The translations under genes and the position numbers were made by a program. A stretch of 64,000 nt of DNA from Porphyrobacter sp. (GTDB lineage: Bacteria; Pseudomonadota; Alphaproteobacteria; Sphingomonadales; Sphingomonadaceae). This document shows positions 53,784 to 61,430 of this stretch, piece after piece. Below the pieces are notes generated by a model. It was given only the letters and a program-made list of their open reading frames with translations. It was not told the DNA's origin and did not search any database. The stretch lies in contig JAPZRO010000004.1 in the NCBI GenBank assembly GCA_027531395.1, forward strand, positions 1,101,846-1,165,845. The letters run 5' to 3'. The stretch's first letter is position 1. Every line of letters begins with the position of its first letter.

Positions 53784-54868
53784 GCCGCCACCCTGCGCGC
53801 CGGATCGCTGAAGGCGATGCGCGCAGCGGCGACCGGATCACGCAGATCGGCGAGCGTGGCGATCGCAATGCCGCTGGTCCGCTCGGCCTCGCGCGAGGCG
53901 AGCGGCGAGGCAGACAGCAGGCCCGAGACCGCCAGCGGGGTGATCCCGCGCTGCGCCAGCCACTGGCACCCGAAGGCTGCACCCATCGCGTCACCGGCGG
54001 CGAAGACGAAACCGTCGAACCAGCCATTCCGGTGGCCGCGCTCGACCAGCTGTGCGGTTTCCTGCTGAAGCAGGCCGTCAGCGATCTCGACCACCGCAAT
54101 ATCCGCCTCGGCTTCGGCGAGCCGGGTGAGCAGCGCCTGGGTGATCCGGCCGAGCTCCTCCTCGGCAACCCCGAAGGTCGAGGCGTGGCCGGCATCGGTG
54201 AAATCGACCGCGAGCGCGGCCCCGGCATCGCGCATCGACCACAGGTCTCCGCCCGAACCGGTTCCGGTGAGCTTGGCTGCCCCGACCTTGAAGCCGGCAC
54301 GGGTCAGGCCATGGACCAGCCCGGCAACCGTCGTGGTCTTGCCGGCGTTCATCGAGCTGCCGACCACCGCAATGACCCGTCCCGGGTGCAGCCGCGAGGC
54401 GCTGGCGATGGCGAAGCGGGAAAGATTGAGCGGACGGCCATCGGCCTCCACCAGCGCGCCGATCACCTCGATCTGCGTCGCCGGCTTGATCGCGGCGTGG
54501 CGCGCCGTCACCCGCGCCGCCACCCCGCCGCCTGCCACCAGATGGCACGGCCCGAGGTCTTCGGGGACATAGGCCTCGAACTGGTCGGGCGCGTAGCGGT
54601 TGCCGTAGGCGACGATGATCTCGTCCCCGACATAGAGGTCGCCGCGCCGGCCGTGGACGTTCTCGATCCGGCGGTGCTGGCCGAGCTGCGTCACCCGCGC
54701 GAGGATCAGATCGCCCGCCTCAGGACGGCGGCCGGCGCGCACCATGCGGACTGCGGCGGAAAGATCGACATTGCGGGTGGTGAAGGCGCGCTTGGCCGCA
54801 GCAAGGCGGGCTTGCAGCCGGTCGGTACGGCCAAGCCCGGACAGGCTCTCGAAATCATGGATGCTCAT
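53780..54868 (-). CDS. DUF1611 family P-loop protein (DgcN-like)
   Basis: 362 residues. N-terminal beta domain (~35-110) and a C-terminal P-loop domain with GSSMNAGKTTT (170-180, Lys177), AAKLTGTGSGGDLW (~198-211) and a DAGHAST segment. Characterised DUF1611 members include D-glutamate N-acetyltransferase (DgcN). First gene of the divergent minus-strand operon; AGAAGGAG lies before the ATG and an ECF-type promoter upstream. With a glutamate-ligase-like ATP-grasp across the divide, a glutamate-derived substrate is plausible but not shown. Confidence 0.82.
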   Translation of the reverse strand: MSIHDFESLSGLGRTDRLQARLAAAKRAFTTRNVDLSAAVRMVRAGRRPEAGDLILARVTQLGQHRRIENVHGRRGDLYVGDEIIVAYGNRYAPDQFEAYVPEDLGPCHLVAGGGVAARVTARHAAIKPATQIEVIGALVEADGRPLNLSRFAIASASRLHPGRVIAVVGSSMNAGKTTTVAGLVHGLTRAGFKVGAAKLTGTGSGGDLWSMRDAGAALAVDFTDAGHASTFGVAEEELGRITQALLTRLAEAEADIAVVEIADGLLQQETAQLVERGHRNGWFDGFVFAAGDAMGAAFGCQWLAQRGITPLAVSGLLSASPLASREAERTSGIAIATLADLRDPVAAARIAFSDPARRVAA

Positions 54869-54900
54869 TGGCAGGCTCCTTCTGGAAGGTTCTCCCGGCC

Positions 54901-54926
54901 AACGGCACGCCGCAGACGTTTATTCC
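54901..54926 (-). promoter_or_regulatory. ECF-type promoter of the DUF1611 operon
   Basis: On the minus strand CGGGAATAA (GGAAT at 54926-54922), 17-nt spacer, CGTT (54904-54901), 33 nt before the DUF1611 start. It is back to back with the plus-strand copy at 54960, giving the inverted TTATTCCCG/CGGGAATAA visible at 54920 and 54958. Confidence 0.7.
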
Positions 54927-54959
54927 CGGCCCGTGCAAAAATTTTTTTGCGAACCGGCG

Positions 54960-54985
54960 GGAATAAGCGCCGGATGAGCCCCGTT
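54960..54985 (+). promoter_or_regulatory. ECF-type promoter of the barrel-7TM-ATP-grasp operon
   Basis: CGGGAATAAG (GGAAT 54960-54964), 17-nt spacer, CGTT (54982-54985), about 50 nt before the barrel gene start at 55036. Same motif and spacing as the sigma gene's own promoter. Confidence 0.7.
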
Positions 54986-55035
54986 AGCTCTTCGAACCGG
55001 CCAGCCTTCACTGGCCTGCAACAGGAGCATCACAC

Positions 55036-56031
55036 ATGACCACCAACCTCTCCATCGCCGGCCGCTTCGCCCAGGCCCTGGCCATCGCGATCCCCGCCGT
55101 CTGCTTCGCAACCGCCGCGCTTGCGGAAGACGCAGGCAATGATCAGCCCGAACAGGGCAGCAGCATCGACGTCGAGGACGAGGCTGACGGCGCAGAATCG
55201 AGCACCTCCGGCTGGCGGCTCGAACCGGGCCTGCGCCTCACCGCCCGCGGCATCACTGCCCGCACCACCGCGCCGGGCGAGGACGAAGTGATCGACGGCA
55301 ACGCCCTCGCCGCCGTGGTCACGCCCTCGCTGGTGCTGACCAATGACGACATCACCGTGACCCTGCGCAATGCCACCACGCGGCTCGAATTCGAGGACCC
55401 GAACCGGCTTGACCGCTGGCAGAACAGCGCGCGCCTTTCGGCCCGTTTCAACCTCCCCGGCGGCACCGCCATCACCGCTTTCGGCGAGCGCAGCGACAAC
55501 ATGCTCGCGGCCGAATTCACTTCCACCGACGAATGGGAATTCGGGGGCGAGATCGAACACAGCTTCGACCTCGCCAACCGCCTGACCGTGGGCGCCAGCT
55601 GGCGCGAGCGCAGCTATGACGACACCGAGAATTCCTCGGGCAGCGGCGTGCGGATCGATGGCGAATACCGCTACCGCTTCGGGGCCAACCACTTCGCTTT
55701 CCTGCGCGGCCGCTATGACGAGATCAACTCGGCCGAAGCACGCCGCAACCTCGCCCGCTGGCTGGCCGAGGCGAGCTACCAGCTCCCCGTCGCCGACGAC
55801 CTGCGGGTGCGCGGCGAACTGAGCTACCAGCGCCTCGATTTCTCGGGCCGCACGCTGGCGACCGGCGGGGTGCGGCAGGACGATCTGTTCTGGCCCGAAC
55901 TGACGCTGATCTGGAGCCCCGGCCCGTGGCGCATCGCCGCCGAGGGGCGCTACATTGTCCGCAACTCCACCGATCCGGCCTTCGACCGCTCGGGCTACCG
56001 CGTCGAACTGGAGGCGGGCTATGCGTTCTGA
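55036..56031 (+). CDS. Outer-membrane beta-barrel protein
   Basis: 331 residues. Signal peptide (MTTNLSIAGRFAQALAIAIP ... ALAEDAGN), a short acidic linker, then alternating strands (SLVLTNDDITVTLRNATTRL, ALFGERSDNM-like, GEYRYRFGANHFAFLRGRYD, ELTLIWSPGPWRIAAEGRYI) ending GYAF with the C-terminal Phe typical of Bam substrates. CAGGAG lies before the ATG. The stop overlaps the 7TM gene start by 11 nt. First gene of the three-gene operon. Confidence 0.82.
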   Translation: MTTNLSIAGRFAQALAIAIPAVCFATAALAEDAGNDQPEQGSSIDVEDEADGAESSTSGWRLEPGLRLTARGITARTTAPGEDEVIDGNALAAVVTPSLVLTNDDITVTLRNATTRLEFEDPNRLDRWQNSARLSARFNLPGGTAITAFGERSDNMLAAEFTSTDEWEFGGEIEHSFDLANRLTVGASWRERSYDDTENSSGSGVRIDGEYRYRFGANHFAFLRGRYDEINSAEARRNLARWLAEASYQLPVADDLRVRGELSYQRLDFSGRTLATGGVRQDDLFWPELTLIWSPGPWRIAAEGRYIVRNSTDPAFDRSGYRVELEAGYAF

Positions 56032-56785
56032 TCCGCATATCCTGCCCGGCGATCTCGCGATCAAGCGCACCTTTCAAACGCTGATCGGCCTGCTGGTCGC
56101 CACCTTCTTCGCGGTCATGTGGGCGCTGTTCGATACCGCGAACTCGCTGGTGACCCAGGCCGTGCACGCCGTTTTCGGCGATCCCGGGCGTCCGTGGAAA
56201 CTGCCGCAGCTGCACCTGCTGCTGGCCCTGCCGCTGGGCGCCGTGATCGTCGTGTTCGTGCGCTCGGTGCTGGGGTGGAAGACCTTCGGGCTGTTCACGC
56301 CGATGCTGCTGGCGCTGGCCTACCTGCAATCCGGGCCGATCGCAGGCCCGACGATTTCGACCGCCGCGATTCTGGTGGGCATGATCGCCGCGCCGCTGCT
56401 GCGCCGGCTTGAAATGTCTCGGGTGGCCTTTCTCGGCACACTGATCGCGATCGTGGTGACCGCGCTCGGTGCCCTGGCCCTGCAACTCGACAATCTCGTA
56501 CTGATCAGCGCCTTTCCGGTGGTGGTCACGGCACTGGTGGTCGAACGCTGGTGGAATGCATGGGAAAGCGAAGGCCGCAAGCAGGCCATGCGCATGACCG
56601 CCACCACGCTGGTCGTCGCACTGTTGATCCAGGGACTGGTCGCCTCGCCGCTGCTGGTTGCGCTGGCAACCGACTATCCGCTGGCTATCCCGTCCAGCGC
56701 CATTCTCATGATGATCCTGCTGGGTCGTTATCAGGGACTGCGCCTGTCCGAACTGGGCCGGTTCCATGCTGCAAAGGAAGCGTGA
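56021..56785 (+). CDS. Stand-alone 7TM domain of the inactive-transglutaminase-fused type
   Basis: 254 residues from the ATG at 56021, with GGAGG 6 nt upstream inside the barrel gene. About seven hydrophobic spans (~18-36, 63-80, 88-102, 107-126, 137-155, 158-175, 194-236). Segments TFGLFTPMLLALAY (88-101), VERWWNAWESEG (174-185) and LLGRYQGLRLSELGRF (233-248) match the 7TM_transglut domain, which is usually fused after an inactive periplasmic transglutaminase domain. That domain is absent here. The ATP-grasp gene starts 1 nt after its stop. Confidence 0.82.
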   Translation: MRSDPHILPGDLAIKRTFQTLIGLLVATFFAVMWALFDTANSLVTQAVHAVFGDPGRPWKLPQLHLLLALPLGAVIVVFVRSVLGWKTFGLFTPMLLALAYLQSGPIAGPTISTAAILVGMIAAPLLRRLEMSRVAFLGTLIAIVVTALGALALQLDNLVLISAFPVVVTALVVERWWNAWESEGRKQAMRMTATTLVVALLIQGLVASPLLVALATDYPLAIPSSAILMMILLGRYQGLRLSELGRFHAAKEA

Positions 56786-56786
56786 C

Positions 56787-57782
56787 ATGCCGGTGCTCGG
56801 AATGAACCGTCGTAATGCCCTGATCGCGCGTCTCAACCCGCGCGAGGCGATCAAGGGTGTGAACCAGAAGTTCGAAACCAAGCAGCGGCTGGCCGCAGCC
56901 GGGGTGCCGGTTCCCCCCACCCTCGCCCTGCTCGCCGACGAGGCGCAGGCGGCCGCTTTCGACTTCGACACCCTGCCCGATGCCTTCGCGGTGAAGCCCA
57001 ATCGCGGGCGGCGCGGCGAAGGCGTGATTCTGGTGGACGGCAGGGTAGATGGCGGCTGGCGGCAATTGAACGGGCAGATCCTGACGCCCAGAATGCTGCG
57101 CGCCCATGTCACACGGATTCTCGCCGGCGAGCTCTCGCTGGAAGGTGGCAACACCGACGCCGCACTGTTCGAACCCCTGATCCGCACCCATCCCGATTTT
57201 GCCCGGCTGGTGCCCTATGGCCTGCCCGATATCCGCATCATCTGCCTCGGCGATGCGCCGCTGATGGCGATGACCCGCCTTCCGACCATTGAATCGCGTG
57301 GCCGGGCGAACCTTCACCAGGGCGCAGTCGGGGCAGCGATCGACTTCCGCGATGGCGCGATTTTCCGTGCGGTGCTCGGTCAGGAGCCAGTGTTCGATCA
57401 CCCTTCGACCGGAGCCGGCCTGATCGGTGCGGCGATCCCGCACGGGCGCGACGTGATCGATGCCGCGCGCCGCTGCTCGGGTGCGCTGGGTTTGGGCTAT
57501 GTCGGGGTCGATCTCGTGATCGATGCGGAGCGCGGCGTGCAGGTGCTCGAATGCAATGCCTATCCGGGGCTCGAGATCCAGAACGTCAATGGTGCTGGCC
57601 TTGCCGGGCGGATTGCCATGGTCGAGCGCCGGCGCCGCGAACGCGAGCGCGAACTGCGCAGGCAGCAGCGCGGCAGGCACCGTGGCACGATGCGTCCGCT
57701 CGCCGGTATCGGCGAGACCTTGCTCGCCACGACGGGACAGCTGGTCGGCGCGTTGAGGGAGCCCGTCCAGCTCGCGGCCTGA
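56787..57782 (+). CDS. ATP-grasp ligase (alpha-L-glutamate ligase-like)
   Basis: 331 residues from the ATG at 56787 with AAGGAA 7 nt upstream. ATP-grasp fold: VKPNRGRRGEGV (69-80), GLPDIRI (145-151), RANLHQGAVG (173-182), VDLVID (241-246), LECNAYPGLEIQN (254-266) for ATP and metal. Such enzymes form amide bonds from a carboxylate via acyl phosphate. The C-terminus is Arg-rich (279-305). In other proteobacteria this ligase type travels with the 7TM protein. Substrates unknown; it acts in the cytoplasm, probably at the membrane. Confidence 0.85.
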   Translation: MPVLGMNRRNALIARLNPREAIKGVNQKFETKQRLAAAGVPVPPTLALLADEAQAAAFDFDTLPDAFAVKPNRGRRGEGVILVDGRVDGGWRQLNGQILTPRMLRAHVTRILAGELSLEGGNTDAALFEPLIRTHPDFARLVPYGLPDIRIICLGDAPLMAMTRLPTIESRGRANLHQGAVGAAIDFRDGAIFRAVLGQEPVFDHPSTGAGLIGAAIPHGRDVIDAARRCSGALGLGYVGVDLVIDAERGVQVLECNAYPGLEIQNVNGAGLAGRIAMVERRRRERERELRRQQRGRHRGTMRPLAGIGETLLATTGQLVGALREPVQLAA

Positions 57783-57809
57783 CGGGCGACAATTTTCTGT
57801 CCCTGATCG

Positions 57810-57835
57810 GGAATAAGCTCTTCTCCTGAAACGTT
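57810..57835 (+). promoter_or_regulatory. ECF-type promoter downstream of the ATP-grasp gene
   Basis: CGGGAATAAG (GGAAT 57810-57814), 17-nt spacer, CGTT (57832-57835). Expected transcript start near 57844. The next established gene (tetR) is 257 nt away, so the product is likely a small RNA or small protein. Confidence 0.6.
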
Positions 57836-57836
57836 C

Positions 57837-57881
57837 TTCTGATGCCGGCCCGGTTTCCCCCTTACCGGGTCGGCATCAGAA
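57837..57881 (+). ncRNA. Strong hairpin, possible small RNA start or operon terminator
   Basis: TTCTGATGCCGGCCCGGT (57837-57854) pairs with 57864-57881 over a 9-nt loop: 18 bp with one G-U. It lies where transcription from the 57810 promoter would begin and 55 nt after the ATP-grasp stop. No clear T-tract follows, so either a 5'-end stabiliser of a small transcript or a weak terminator. Confidence 0.4.
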
Positions 57882-57930
57882 CCCGCCCGAGGTGGATGGC
57901 GGGGCCTTTCCTTCTGCTCAGGAGATGCCC

Positions 57931-58023
57931 GTGCATGACACGTCCCTTCCGCTTGCGCTCCTGCATGGGAAACATCCGGCAATCTCGGCGAACGAGATGG
58001 TGAGCACAGATCGCCTGAATTAA
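57931..58023 (+). CDS. Possible 30-residue peptide downstream of an ECF promoter
   Basis: A GTG-started frame of 31 codons with AGGAG 6 nt upstream; an ATG two codons earlier (57925) abuts the AGGAG. The peptide begins MHDTSLPLALLHGKHPAISA and ends NEMVSTDRLN. No family is recognised. Given the promoter and the adjacent ligase operon it could be a peptide substrate, but chance is not excluded. Confidence 0.3.
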   Translation: MHDTSLPLALLHGKHPAISANEMVSTDRLN

Positions 58024-58091
58024 ATCGCGAGATCCATCCGTTTTCCAATCGACCGGTTCGAGAAGCACCGGGAGATACTGGAACGGAGACC

Positions 58092-58706
58092 ATGCCAGCC
58101 TTAATCGATCATGATGCCCGCCGCGCCGCGCTTGCGGAGATCGCGGCCGATCTGGTGGCCAGCGGCGGAGCCGAGGCTGCAACCGTGCGCGCGGTGGCGG
58201 CTGCGGCCGGGTTCAGCACCAAGGCCGTGACGCATTACTTTCCCGACAAGCGCGCCCTGATGCTACTCACCTATCGCCACGCGGCCTTGAGCTCGCAAGC
58301 CCGCACCGATGCCTCGCAGCCAGCCGTTGGAGGCGGTGACATCAGAGCGCTGCTCCACGCCCTGCTGCCGATCGACCCGAAGGTCGAACGCGACTGGCGG
58401 GTGTGGTTCTCGTTCTGGGGTATCGCGATTGCCGACCCGGAGTTCGCCGCCGAACAGCGCGGGCGGATGCGCGATTTCGTCGATCAGATCGCGGCCATCC
58501 TCGCGGCCGATCCGGCCTGCGGCCATCTGGCTGAAGAGCAACGCCCCGCCATCGCCAGCGCGCTGCTTGCCGCGCTGTTCGGGACCGTCACTCAGGCGAT
58601 TTTCGATCCCGAAACATGGCCCGCCGCGCGGCAGAGCGAGGCGATCGACGAGGCGCTGACGCGGATTGCGGGTCTGGTTTCCAAGAAAAGAAGGGATGAA
58701 GGATGA
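58092..58706 (+). CDS. TetR-family transcriptional regulator
   Basis: 204 residues. N-terminal HTH ([26 protein letters not shown], ~36-60) and a helical ligand domain with the [17 protein letters not shown] segment, typical of BetI/TetR-C_6-type regulators. GGAACGGAGACC precedes the ATG. Its stop overlaps the start of the truncated SDR gene, the usual regulator-enzyme pairing; the target is probably that damaged gene. Confidence 0.88.
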   Translation: MPALIDHDARRAALAEIAADLVASGGAEAATVRAVAAAAGFSTKAVTHYFPDKRALMLLTYRHAALSSQARTDASQPAVGGGDIRALLHALLPIDPKVERDWRVWFSFWGIAIADPEFAAEQRGRMRDFVDQIAAILAADPACGHLAEEQRPAIASALLAALFGTVTQAIFDPETWPAARQSEAIDEALTRIAGLVSKKRRDEG

Positions 58707-58918
58707 GCGGACGTTACGAAGGAAAGACCGTGGCCGTCACCGGCGCGGGCGAGGGAATGGGCCGGGCAATGGCGCTGGCCTTCGCCCGCGAGGGTGCGGC
58801 GGTAATGGCCTGCGATGTCAACGCCGCGGGTCTCGAGGCGACCGCGGCCCAGCTCGGGGCAGCGTCGGGCAGCATTAACGAATACACCTGTGCTGAAGGT
58901 TGTCGCGCCGAGGAGTAG
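58703..58918 (+). pseudogene. Truncated short-chain dehydrogenase (5' remnant)
   Basis: 71 codons from an ATG overlapping tetR. The first ~56 residues are a normal SDR start ([20 protein letters not shown], cofactor motif TGAGEGMG). Homology ends near 58870 (after LGAASGS), followed by unrelated [13 protein letters not shown] and stop. The catalytic Ser-Tyr-Lys half is absent. The break lies ~235 nt from tRNA-Ser, on its 3' side, consistent with an integration or deletion scar. Confidence 0.75.
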
Positions 58919-59153
58919 GGGCACTAATCCAGCCAATGAACACCGCACCCAACGCGCAAAATCGTATGGGGGAAGGAAGCGCCGGGACTCCTAACCCCAT
59001 TGGGGGGTGCCCCTCGGGTGGGGTGCATCTGGCAGAGATTTTGAGAGGGGGGGCCTATGCAATCAACCTCAACCTCAAGCGCCAGCCGAAAGGCGGGTTC
59101 AAAGGTGGGTAACTGAATAATCCCCGTGCAAGGGACTGATTTCATTGAATGTA
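58919..59153. other. Non-coding region between SDR remnant and tRNA-Ser
   Basis: 235 nt of unusual sequence with G runs (58994-59010, 59044-59055). No gene, no integrase and no duplicate of the tRNA 3' end could be recognised. Small frames on both strands lack ribosome sites. Confidence 0.5.
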
Positions 59154-59243
59154 TGGCGGAGAGGGTGGGATTCGAACCCACGTTACCGTTGCCGGTAAAC
59201 CGCATTTCGAGTGCGGCGCATTCGACCACTCTGCCACCTCTCC
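59154..59243 (-). tRNA. tRNA-Ser (anticodon CGA)
   Basis: 90 nt including encoded CCA (59154-59156). The acceptor stem GGAGAGG/CCTCTCC closes. The anticodon arm reads CCGCA-CTCGAAA-TGCGG with anticodon CGA (codon UCG). It has a long variable arm, as expected for serine, and T-arm GTGGGTTCGAATCCCAC. Confidence 0.95.
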
Positions 59244-59421
59244 GCGAGGCCTGTCGCGCCTGAATGAGCCGCTTGGTCGATGCGGCAGGCGACAGGAAGC
59301 GCGCCCGTTAGCGCAGGGTTTGCGCCTTGCCAAGTCCCGACACACCACAAAATGCGGGCATATCTCGCACCCGCACAAAAGCCGCGCTTGTTTTGGCCGC
59401 GCAAAGGTCCATATTGCCCGC

Positions 59422-59802
59422 ATGGAACGCGCAGAGTTCTTCTCGAGTCAGGCAGGCCGCACGATCATTGCCCCGCGCCAGACCCGCGCCCGCTTCGGCA
59501 TCGGCGATGTGGTGCGCCACCGCCTGTTCGGCTTCCGCGGCGTGGTGTTCGACATCGATCCGGTCTTCGCCAATTCCGAGGAATGGTACCAGTCGATCCC
59601 CGAGGACATCCGTCCGCGGCGTGACCAGCCGTTCTATCACCTGCTCGCCGAGAACGACGATTCGTCCTATGTGGCCTATGTCAGCCAGGGCAACCTGCTG
59701 GCCGATCCCGAGGGCGGCCCGGTCGATCACCCGACGGTGCGCCAGCTGTTCGAGAGCTTCAAGGACGGCCGCTACCGGATGCGGGCCTCGCTTACACATT
59801 GA
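59422..59802 (+). CDS. hspQ: Heat-shock protein HspQ (YccV-like, hemimethylated-DNA-binding fold)
   Basis: 126 residues from the ATG at 59422 (MERAEFFSSQAGRTIIAPRQ). The conserved core (RFGIGDVVRHRLFGFRGVVF, EEWYQSIPEDIRPRRDQPFYHLL, YVAYVSQGNLLAD) is the YccV/HspQ domain. Known roles in E. coli are Lon-mediated proteolysis and DnaA stability; here inferred. Frames extending upstream across the tRNA are not credible. Confidence 0.9.
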   Translation: MERAEFFSSQAGRTIIAPRQTRARFGIGDVVRHRLFGFRGVVFDIDPVFANSEEWYQSIPEDIRPRRDQPFYHLLAENDDSSYVAYVSQGNLLADPEGGPVDHPTVRQLFESFKDGRYRMRASLTH

Positions 59803-59828
59803 CAACCTTGCCCCGCTAAAACGGGGCC

Positions 59829-60434
59829 ATGATCGAACGCCTCTCTCCCGATCGCGATACGACGCCGATGGACCGGTTGCGGCTGGCGCTTGAACGCGAG
59901 CTGGGGCCGGACGAGGTCGTGGTGTGGCACGGCTGGCAACTCGCCCGCATCCAGCCGCGGATGTTCCTGATCTACATCTTCGCCATTCCCTGGACCGTCT
60001 TTTCGCTGGCGTGGACCGGAATTGCGGCCGCCGCGATCATGGGCGCAGGCGAGGACGGGCCCGGCCTGATCGGCTGGGCCTTCCCGCTGTTCGGTATGCC
60101 CTTCATCGCCATTGGGATGTGGATGCTGACCGGCCCCTTCCTGCCGCTCCTACAGCGCGGACGGGTGCTCTATGTCGTTACCGACCGCCGGGTGCTCAAA
60201 CTGAGCCTCTTGCGGGAACTGTCGGTGGGAACCGTGCCCGCTGCCCGCATCGGGCCCATCCAGCGCCGCGAACAGCGCGACGGCACCGGCACGCTGCAAC
60301 TCGCGGTCAAGGTCGGGCGCGACAGTGACGGCGACCGCCAGACCGAGCACTTCATCATCGGCGAGGTGGACGACGTGCACGGCGCGCAGGCCGCGATCAG
60401 CCGCATCGCGCGGCCTGCCGGCGCAACAGCCTAG
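59829..60434 (+). CDS. PH-domain (bPH2-like) membrane protein
   Basis: 201 residues. Two membrane spans (~45-68 and ~80-102) followed by a bacterial PH domain (YVVTDRRVLKLSLLRELSVG, LQLAVKVGRDSDGDRQTEHF). Function unknown; such proteins are envelope-associated. Its TAG shares CTAG with the stop of the convergent ABC-2 permease gene. Confidence 0.78.
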   Translation: MIERLSPDRDTTPMDRLRLALERELGPDEVVVWHGWQLARIQPRMFLIYIFAIPWTVFSLAWTGIAAAAIMGAGEDGPGLIGWAFPLFGMPFIAIGMWMLTGPFLPLLQRGRVLYVVTDRRVLKLSLLRELSVGTVPAARIGPIQRREQRDGTGTLQLAVKVGRDSDGDRQTEHFIIGEVDDVHGAQAAISRIARPAGATA

Positions 60435-61333
60435 CTCTTGAGCTTCCACCCACTGCGCAGCAGGCCATAGACCGCCGCCGCCATCACCAGATTGAGCGCC
60501 AGCAGCCCCGCCCCGGCAGCCACCACGGCCTGCGCCCCGCCGATGTCGCTCTGCCCGAGGAAGCCATAGCGGAACCCCGAGATCACGTAGAAGAACGGGT
60601 TCAACCGGCTCACCGTCTGGAACGCCTCGTGGAGGTTCTCGATCACATAGAACGTGCCCGACAGGAGCGAGGCGGGCGCAATGATGAAATTCGAGATCGC
60701 AGCGGTGTGATCGAACTTCTCGGCCCAGATCGACGTGGCAAGACCGATAGTCGCCAGCATCAGCGACCCCATCAGGCCGAACCACAAGGCCGCCCACGGG
60801 TGCGCCATGCCGAGCGAAACCCCCGGCCACAGTGCCATCGCCAGCGCGACGGCGCACCCCACGGCCAGCGCGCGGGTGAGCGCGGCACCGAGGATTGCCG
60901 CCATCAGCTCGCCCGAGGACAGCGGCGGCATCAGGTAGTCGATGATCGTGCCCTGCATCTTGCCGCCCAGCAACGAGAAGGACGAATTGGCGAAAGCGTT
61001 CTGCATCATCGCCATCACGATCAGGCCCGGCGCGACGAAGCTGGCGAAGGGCACGCCCAGCACTTCGCGCCCCTCGCGGCCCAGCGCGACGGTGAAGATC
61101 ACCAGAAACAGCAGCGTGGTGAAGGCCGGTGCCCAGATCGTCTGCGTCTGCACCTTGAGAAACCGGCGCACCTCCTTCATATAGAGGGCGAAGAGACCCA
61201 CGCGGTTGACCCCGGTGATCACCGGAACGCCGCGCGGGGAAAACCGGGTGCTCCCGCCGGTCTTGTCATGAGCCATGATTTCCGTCACGGGGGCGGCGTT
61301 GCCATTGGGGTTCGCTGGAGCAGTATCGGCCAT
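60431..61333 (-). CDS. ABC-2 type transporter permease
   Basis: 300 residues from the ATG at 61333 (MADTAPANPNGNAAPVTEIM). N-terminal cytoplasmic tail (~1-65), then six spans with the family's LLFLVIFTVALG, YLMPPLSSGELMAAILGAAL and NPFFYVISGFRYGFLG. Its ATPase partner is not in the window. Export of a lipid, polysaccharide or drug is possible; substrate unknown. Confidence 0.88.
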   Translation of the reverse strand: MADTAPANPNGNAAPVTEIMAHDKTGGSTRFSPRGVPVITGVNRVGLFALYMKEVRRFLKVQTQTIWAPAFTTLLFLVIFTVALGREGREVLGVPFASFVAPGLIVMAMMQNAFANSSFSLLGGKMQGTIIDYLMPPLSSGELMAAILGAALTRALAVGCAVALAMALWPGVSLGMAHPWAALWFGLMGSLMLATIGLATSIWAEKFDHTAAISNFIIAPASLLSGTFYVIENLHEAFQTVSRLNPFFYVISGFRYGFLGQSDIGGAQAVVAAGAGLLALNLVMAAAVYGLLRSGWKLKS

Positions 61334-61430
61334 GGCCTCAGCGCCTAGGCCGGAAGGGCTTCCGTGACAAGCATGGCTCCCGGCAAACGGGCCGGCGCGC
61401 AGGCACAGGATACAGGAACAGGTAGGTTTT

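Larger units (their letters stand above)
57783..58092. other. 310-nt region with promoter, hairpin and possible small gene
   Basis: Between the ATP-grasp stop and tetR. It contains an ECF-type promoter, an 18-bp hairpin at the predicted transcript start, and a 30-codon frame, each listed separately. Nothing else is recognised. Confidence 0.6.

Noticed and set aside
58924..59229. Minus-strand frame downstream of tRNA-Ser that might be an integrase remnant
   Set aside because: No recombinase motif (R-H-R-Y or Ser nucleophile) and it begins inside the tRNA.
59149..59421. N-terminal extension of hspQ upstream across the tRNA
   Set aside because: It would translate the complement of tRNA-Ser; the family start is the ATG at 59422.
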